The position numbers and the translations under genes are program-made. A stretch of 10,747 nucleotides of DNA. Origin: Bacteroides sp. (GTDB lineage Bacteria > Bacteroidota > Bacteroidia > Bacteroidales > SM23-62). How positions within the stretch are numbered: the stretch's first letter is position 1; each line of letters opens with the position of its first letter. Positions 6,975 through 10,747 of this stretch are shown piece by piece. The stretch is from positions 1-10,747 of the forward strand of contig DAOUVF010000056.1 in the NCBI GenBank assembly GCA_030667765.1. Reading direction: 5' to 3'. The notes below the pieces were generated by a model. That model ran no database searches. It saw nothing but the letters and a program-made list of their open reading frames with translations, and had not been told where the DNA came from.

Positions 6975-7736
6975 TTATTCTTCCTTGTCGGTGTCAACAA
7001 GTATCCTGCCGCAATATTCGCAGACGATAATCTTTTTCCTTGAAGCAATATCCAATTGTCTTTGAGGGGGGATCTTGTTAAAACAACCACCACAGGCGTC
7101 CCGTTCAACAGTTACAACTGCCAGACCGTTCCTGGCATTGTTGCGGATCTTTTCATAGGCAGTGTAAAGCCTTGGTTCAATCATGTTTTCAATATTATCG
7201 CGCTTTTTATCCAGTATCTCCTCTTCCTTCTTGGTATCGGAGATGATCTCATCGAGCTCGGATTTCTTAGTATTGAGATCATCCTTCCTCTCATCCAGGA
7301 TGACAGTTGAATCGGCAATATGCACTTCCTTCTCTTCGACCTGTTCGCTGAATTCCTTCTTCCTTTTTTCAGCCAGTTCGATTTCCAGGGTCTGAAATTC
7401 GATCTCTTTGGAAAGGGAATCAAACTCCCTGTTATTTCTTACATTATTCTGCTGTTCTTCGTACTTTTTTATCAGGCTCTGGGCATTGGTTATCTCGTTG
7501 TTCTTTTTGGAAATCGCGTCCTGCAGGGTCTTCGCCTCTGTTTCAATATTACCGACCCTGGTCTCCAGCCCTTCAATCTCATCTTCCAGATCCTGTACCT
7601 CGAGCGGTAGCTCACCACGAAGTATCTTGATTTTATCTATGTCTGTATCAACCTGTTGTAAATCATATAAAGCCTTCAATTTCTCTTTTACGGACATTTC
7701 AGCGACATCGCCGGCCTTTGCCTTTTCTGCAACCAT
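6975..7736 (-). CDS. Coiled-coil protein with C-terminal C4 zinc ribbon
   Basis: A 253-residue cytoplasmic protein of the zf-RING_7 / C4-type zinc-ribbon family (PF02591; the CT398 and FlgZ-like group). Residues about 15-190 are highly charged and heptad-like, forming a long antiparallel coiled coil. The C-terminus carries one zinc site: CGGC at 215-218 and CEYC at 239-242, with IPPQRQ between them, a family signature. The length is typical. Proteins of this fold act as adaptors or nucleic-acid-associated factors, but no defined role is agreed. It starts 1 base after the Nif3 stop, an arrangement I know from many bacteria, so the two are almost certainly co-expressed. ATG 7736 is used; an internal ATG at codon 14 is possible, since the first 13 residues are unconserved-looking. 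A terminator follows the gene. Confidence 0.92.
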   Translation of the reverse strand: MVAEKAKAGDVAEMSVKEKLKALYDLQQVDTDIDKIKILRGELPLEVQDLEDEIEGLETRVGNIETEAKTLQDAISKKNNEITNAQSLIKKYEEQQNNVRNNREFDSLSKEIEFQTLEIELAEKRKKEFSEQVEEKEVHIADSTVILDERKDDLNTKKSELDEIISDTKKEEEILDKKRDNIENMIEPRLYTAYEKIRNNARNGLAVVTVERDACGGCFNKIPPQRQLDIASRKKIIVCEYCGRILVDTDKEE

Positions 7737-7737
7737 T

Positions 7738-8832
7738 TTAAAAATAATTTACTGGATTTGTATTCACCTCCGACAAATAAACCGCAAACTTAGTGAATTT
7801 TTTTGTAAGTAATTCATAAAAGATCTCTTTGGTGAACTGCTCACTTTCATAATGTCCGATATCAGCGACCAGAATCCTGCTATCGGCATCGAAAAACTGG
7901 TGATATTTAAAATCACCGCTTACAAAAGCATCTGCACCTGATGTAATGGCTCTGGATAGCAGGAAGCTTCCACTACCGCCACAGAGAGCTATCCTTTTGA
8001 TCTTCTTATCAAGGAGACCGGTATGTCGTATCACAGACGTGTTAAAGCGCTCCTTGAGCAAGCGCAGGAAAGACTGCTCATCGAGAGGTTTCTCCAGCTC
8101 GCCAATGGCCCCTGAGCCTGCCCTGTCGTATTTGTTGGCCAGGGGATAAATATCATAAGCAACCTCCTCGTAGGGATGCGACCGGATCAGTGCACGGATG
8201 ATCTGGTTTTCCCTTTCTTTCGGAAAGATCGTCTCCACCCTATATTCAGGTTCAGTATGCATGTTTCCTTTTTCCCCCACGAAAGGATCACTTTCTTCAG
8301 ATCCCCTGAAGGTTCCCTCCCCTGGAGCACTAAAGCTGCACATATCATAGGCACCGATATGACCTGCACCGGCTTTGAATATATCCTGCCGTACCGTATC
8401 AGCATGATCTGCAGGAACGAAGAATACCAGTTTCCGTAAATGATCAGCCATAGGAACAAGTATTCTGGTATTCTTCAAACCCAGTTTTTCACCCATTTTA
8501 TGGTTGACACCTGTATGTACGGCATCCAGGTTTGTATGCGCGGCATATATTGACAGGTTTTGCCGAATGGCCTCGATAACCAGCCGTTCCGTATAGTTAG
8601 ACCCGGTGAGTTTTTTGAGGCCCCTGAAAATCAGCGGATGGTGAGAAATGATCAGGTTGGCTTCCAGGCGAAGGGCCTCTTCAATCACCGCATCGGTAAT
8701 GTCAATACAAATCAATACAGCAGTTACTTCCTGGTCCGGGTGGCCGGTCTGAAGACCTGCATTATCATAAGACTCCTGATACGACAGGGGAGCAAAAGAT
8801 TCAATATGACCTGTGATTTCCCTTACTTGCAT
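7738..8832 (-). CDS. Nif3-like dinuclear metal centre protein
   Basis: A member of the NIF3 / YbgI / YqfO family (DUF34): toroidal hexamers with a two-metal site per subunit and a suspected hydrolase function that has never been firmly assigned. Metal-site motifs (numbered from ATG 8832) are ISHHP at 62-66, HTNLD at 99-103 and the C-terminal GHYESEQ at 326-332. A central insert, including the SHPYEEVAYDIYPL segment near 218-231, is the PII/CutA-like domain found in longer members, and the total of 364 residues agrees with that subtype. The frame can be extended to a TTG at 8844 overlapping the MerR stop, but ATG 8832 gives the usual MQVREI beginning, 8 bases after the MerR gene. It belongs to the M23-CapA-MerR-Nif3-zinc-ribbon run. 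Confidence 0.95.
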   Translation of the reverse strand: MQVREITGHIESFAPLSYQESYDNAGLQTGHPDQEVTAVLICIDITDAVIEEALRLEANLIISHHPLIFRGLKKLTGSNYTERLVIEAIRQNLSIYAAHTNLDAVHTGVNHKMGEKLGLKNTRILVPMADHLRKLVFFVPADHADTVRQDIFKAGAGHIGAYDMCSFSAPGEGTFRGSEESDPFVGEKGNMHTEPEYRVETIFPKERENQIIRALIRSHPYEEVAYDIYPLANKYDRAGSGAIGELEKPLDEQSFLRLLKERFNTSVIRHTGLLDKKIKRIALCGGSGSFLLSRAITSGADAFVSGDFKYHQFFDADSRILVADIGHYESEQFTKEIFYELLTKKFTKFAVYLSEVNTNPVNYF

Positions 8833-8840
8833 AGAATAGA

Positions 8841-9182
8841 TCAATGATCCATCTCTTCTTTGATTTCCAACAGCATTTTCCGGATATTGTGCAGCTTCTG
8901 GATCACCTCCAGGTTATGTATGGCGTCGTCTTTGTTTTCTTTCATCTTCATCTGAGCACCCTTCAGGGTCATGCCCCTTTCCTTGACCAGGTGATAGATG
9001 ATATGAAAATTGTCTATGTCCTCCTTGGTAAAAAGCCTGTTACCCTTTTTATTCTTCTTGGGTTTAATAATATCAAACTCCTTCTCCCAGAAACGAATAA
9101 GAGATGTATTCACATCAAACATCCTCGCTACTTCACCAATACTATAAAACAGTTTTTCTACCTTGGGTTCTTTATAGGGCAT
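8841..9182 (-). CDS. Small MerR-family transcriptional regulator
   Basis: A 113-residue protein with the MerR winged helix-turn-helix at residues 11-75: YSIGEVARMFDVNTSLIRFW forms the helix-turn-helix, GNRLFTKEDI (47-56) the wing and start of the next helix, and LVKERGMTLKGAQ (65-77) the second DNA-contacting helices. The C-terminus (about 80-113) is a short charged helix suited to an antiparallel dimer coiled coil. There is no effector-binding domain and no cysteine, so metal or redox sensing through the usual MerR cysteines is excluded. It lies 48 bases after the CapA-like gene and 8 bases before nif3. From memory, this small MerR sits beside M23 and LemA genes in many Bacteroidetes. Its targets are unknown; the palindrome at 2384-2401 is one candidate site. 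Confidence 0.93.
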   Translation of the reverse strand: MPYKEPKVEKLFYSIGEVARMFDVNTSLIRFWEKEFDIIKPKKNKKGNRLFTKEDIDNFHIIYHLVKERGMTLKGAQMKMKENKDDAIHNLEVIQKLHNIRKMLLEIKEEMDH

Positions 9183-9230
9183 GAAAGGTGGAATAATTTT
9201 TATCTAAAATAGGAAAATTGCTTCGAAATA

Positions 9231-10325
9231 TCAATAATAACTTCCCTGCACGATGGTTGTGGTATCTTTTGGTATGGTGATTATGCCATTATTATCAATA
9301 TCCAGTGGGACTTCAGGGAAGTCAGTCCGGGTAAGCTCCTGCAATTTGGAAATAACCCTTTTCCGGGGATCAAGGCTTACTCCCCCGCTGCCGGGCTGGT
9401 TGACAGGTATGATCTCCCCCTTGAGAAACCTGCCTGCCGGAGTGAGTTGGACTTTAATAATGGGAGCTATGCCGTTGGGTCCCCTCAGGTTAAACCTCCT
9501 GTAGGTGCAAAAATTTCCAAGGCTGTAAATGATGAACCTGTCCTTGTATATTTCAACGGCCCGTGTTACATGCGGACCATGCCCGAAAACAATATCAGCA
9601 CCCGAGTCTACCACCCTGTGGGCGAAAGCATACACATTTCCCCGGCCTGCACCCAGGTACATTTCATTCCGGCGGGTTACATGCTGATGGTCAGCTCCTT
9701 CTGCTCCACCATGAAAAGAAACAATGAGTATATCACAGCGTTGTCTGAGCGAGTCGACCATCCAGGCTGCTGCGTCCAGGTCATCGAGACCGTAACAGCC
9801 AAGATTGGGAGCAAAGGCAATCAACCCATAGCGTATCCCGTCCTTTACAACGATCACAGCAGGAGAGGTATAGGAGCCAGCATAGGCTATACCGTGGCTT
9901 TCAAGAACCCATTCTGTTTGCTGCTTCCCGTAGGCACCAAAATCATTGGCATGGTTATTGGCGATGCTGACCATGTCAAATCCTCCTTCCACGAGACAGT
10001 GAACATAATGGTCGGGCATCCTGAACACGAAACACTTGGTGGTATCTTTGCATTTTTTCGGGTTTCCCTTATCTCCCGCAAAGGTTCCCTCCAGGTTTCC
10101 GAAGGTGATATCTGCATCCCTGAGTACAGTGTTTACATCATGTAAAAGGGGTTTACAGTCATTTCCGGGCGGAAGGTATATAGCAGAGGGATAATCCGTT
10201 CCCATCATGATATCTCCCACGCCAATGACAGTCAATGTATCGAAAGACATAGCAGATGAATCCGTCCGGGCCGGAGCGGGGATCTGAATAAAAACACAAA
10301 ACAGGAATGAGAAAGTCTTAATCAT
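9231..10325 (-). CDS. Second CapA-family exported protein, divergent subtype
   Basis: A 364-residue CapA/PGA_cap-type protein with a signal peptide (residues 1 to about 20, KTFSFLFCVFIQIPAPA). Motifs in order are GDIMMG at 37-42, NLEG at 77-80, ANNH at 122-125, SFHGGAEG at 203-210, GHGPHV at 248-253 and YSLGNF at 267-272. Compared with the other CapA-like protein (4321-5457), HWGKEY is replaced by FHGGAEG and SHPHV by HGPHV, so it belongs to a different branch, probably with a different substrate. The metal ligands look intact. The ATG overlaps the end of the M23 peptidase gene by 8 bases, so translation is probably coupled. Position beside a murein endopeptidase suggests an envelope role; poly-gamma-glutamate synthesis is unsupported because no ligase genes are visible. 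Confidence 0.9.
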   Translation of the reverse strand: MIKTFSFLFCVFIQIPAPARTDSSAMSFDTLTVIGVGDIMMGTDYPSAIYLPPGNDCKPLLHDVNTVLRDADITFGNLEGTFAGDKGNPKKCKDTTKCFVFRMPDHYVHCLVEGGFDMVSIANNHANDFGAYGKQQTEWVLESHGIAYAGSYTSPAVIVVKDGIRYGLIAFAPNLGCYGLDDLDAAAWMVDSLRQRCDILIVSFHGGAEGADHQHVTRRNEMYLGAGRGNVYAFAHRVVDSGADIVFGHGPHVTRAVEIYKDRFIIYSLGNFCTYRRFNLRGPNGIAPIIKVQLTPAGRFLKGEIIPVNQPGSGGVSLDPRKRVISKLQELTRTDFPEVPLDIDNNGIITIPKDTTTIVQGSYY

Positions 10326-10747
10326 AGCTTTGCCCGGGACGCAAGGAGAGTATGATCATCCGCTCGTATTCCTCCGCGGTCAGATCTTCAAAATAATAGT
10401 TTATGGGGTTGATCTTTTTCCCGTTGAGATGAACCTCATAGTGCAGATGTGGCGCTGTTGAGAGTCCTGTGTTGCCGACATAGGCAATAATATCTCCCCG
10501 TTTCACATTCTGACCTTTCCGGAGATTATTGAACCCTTCAAGATGGGCATAAAGTGTTTTATATCCAAAGCCATGGTCAATCACTACCTTGTTACCATAT
10601 CCTCGCCTGGATCGGTCCACAAGTTCAACAGTACCATCAGCAGTTGCATATACTTCCGTCCCGGTAGGTGCTGTGAAATCCATCCCGTGATGGAATTTCC
10701 TTATCTTATAAATAGGGTGTATCCGGTATCCCCATCCGGAAGCCGTC
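10318..10747 (-). CDS. M23 family metallopeptidase, C-terminal part (5' end outside window)
   Basis: The LytM-type zinc endopeptidase domain and C-terminus of a protein that begins beyond the right edge; 142 codons plus the stop are present. The frame at the edge reads SGWGYRIHP, then the first zinc motif HHGMD (H-x-x-x-D), the YAHL segment, and the second zinc motif HLHYE (H-x-H), so the catalytic site is complete. M23 enzymes cut peptide cross-links of peptidoglycan in the periplasm. The tail, INPINYYFEDLTAEEYERMI, is typical of the Bacteroidetes M23 proteins that usually carry an N-terminal membrane segment and coiled coil. An internal ATG at 10683 is not the start, because the conserved domain begins upstream of it. 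It overlaps the CapA-like gene by 8 bases. From known synteny, alaS might lie just beyond the edge; this cannot be seen here. Confidence 0.93.
   Translation of the reverse strand, partial: TASGWGYRIHPIYKIRKFHHGMDFTAPTGTEVYATADGTVELVDRSRRGYGNKVVIDHGFGYKTLYAHLEGFNNLRKGQNVKRGDIIAYVGNTGLSTAPHLHYEVHLNGKKINPINYYFEDLTAEEYERMIILSLRPGQSYD

Noticed and set aside
8833..8844. N-terminal extension of the Nif3 gene to a TTG at 8844, overlapping the MerR stop.
   Set aside because: ATG 8832 gives a normal family start; only four residues and a rarer start codon would be gained.
9204..9234. Possible merR promoter on the minus strand: TTG, 20 bases, TATTTTAG.
   Set aside because: The -7 box matches TAnnTTTG poorly and the -33 overlaps the stop codon of the CapA-like gene. 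In AT-rich sequence such a match is expected by chance, and the palindrome near lemA is not repeated here.
9447..10145. A 232-codon open frame on the plus strand.
   Set aside because: It lies opposite the second CapA-like gene, has no recognisable motif or signal, and the opposite strand carries a full set of family motifs. It is a shadow frame.
4321..10325. Poly-gamma-glutamate capsule locus suggested by two CapA-family genes.
   Set aside because: No ligase (capB/pgsB) or membrane partner (capC/pgsC) gene is present, and the two genes lie in different operons.

Overview
The window looks chromosomal and probably comes from a mid-GC Bacteroidetes (Bacteroidota), perhaps of the Bacteroidales/Marinilabiliales type. 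The evidence is the long (about 670 residue) form of urocanate hydratase, lipoproteins with short lipoboxes, weak or absent Shine-Dalgarno sequences before most genes, a perfect TAnnTTTG -7 box, and a Nif3 / C4 zinc-ribbon / small MerR / M23 gene neighbourhood that I know from that phylum. I see no tRNA, rRNA, insertion sequence, CRISPR array or phage gene. Coding density is very high and no gene-free stretch exceeds about 130 bases.

Layout, left to right. (1) On the minus strand, hutU (2322-301) is followed by a small lipoprotein gene that starts inside the hutU 3' end and runs off the left edge. (2) A 132-base AT-rich divergent control region (2323-2454) holds candidate promoters for both directions and a perfect 7+4+7 palindrome. 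(3) On the plus strand lies a tight operon: lemA, a cytoplasmic TPM-domain protein, a membrane TPM-domain protein of YgcG type, and a CapA-family metallophosphoesterase-like protein. (4) Convergent to it with only 2 bases between stop codons, a minus-strand block runs from the right edge: M23 peptidase (N-terminus outside the window), a second CapA-family protein (8-base overlap), a small MerR regulator, a Nif3 dinuclear-metal protein, a coiled-coil/zinc-ribbon protein, then an intrinsic terminator and an exported TPR-like protein with a TTG start.

How they may fit together. hutU is a histidine-degradation enzyme without other hut genes beside it. Most of the rest points to cell-envelope upkeep: an M23 murein endopeptidase, two exported CapA-like proteins, a LemA lipoprotein and two TPM proteins. 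From memory, M23-MerR-LemA-TPM-TPM is one contiguous cluster in many Flavobacteriia. Here the same set is split over two convergent transcription units, and each half has gained a CapA-family gene. The palindrome exactly centred in the spacer of the candidate lemA promoter is the geometry expected of a MerR-family operator, so the MerR gene at 8841-9182 is a natural candidate regulator of the lemA operon. That link is inference. No wholly unknown gene family stands out; the least understood genes are the TPR-like protein and the partial lipoprotein.
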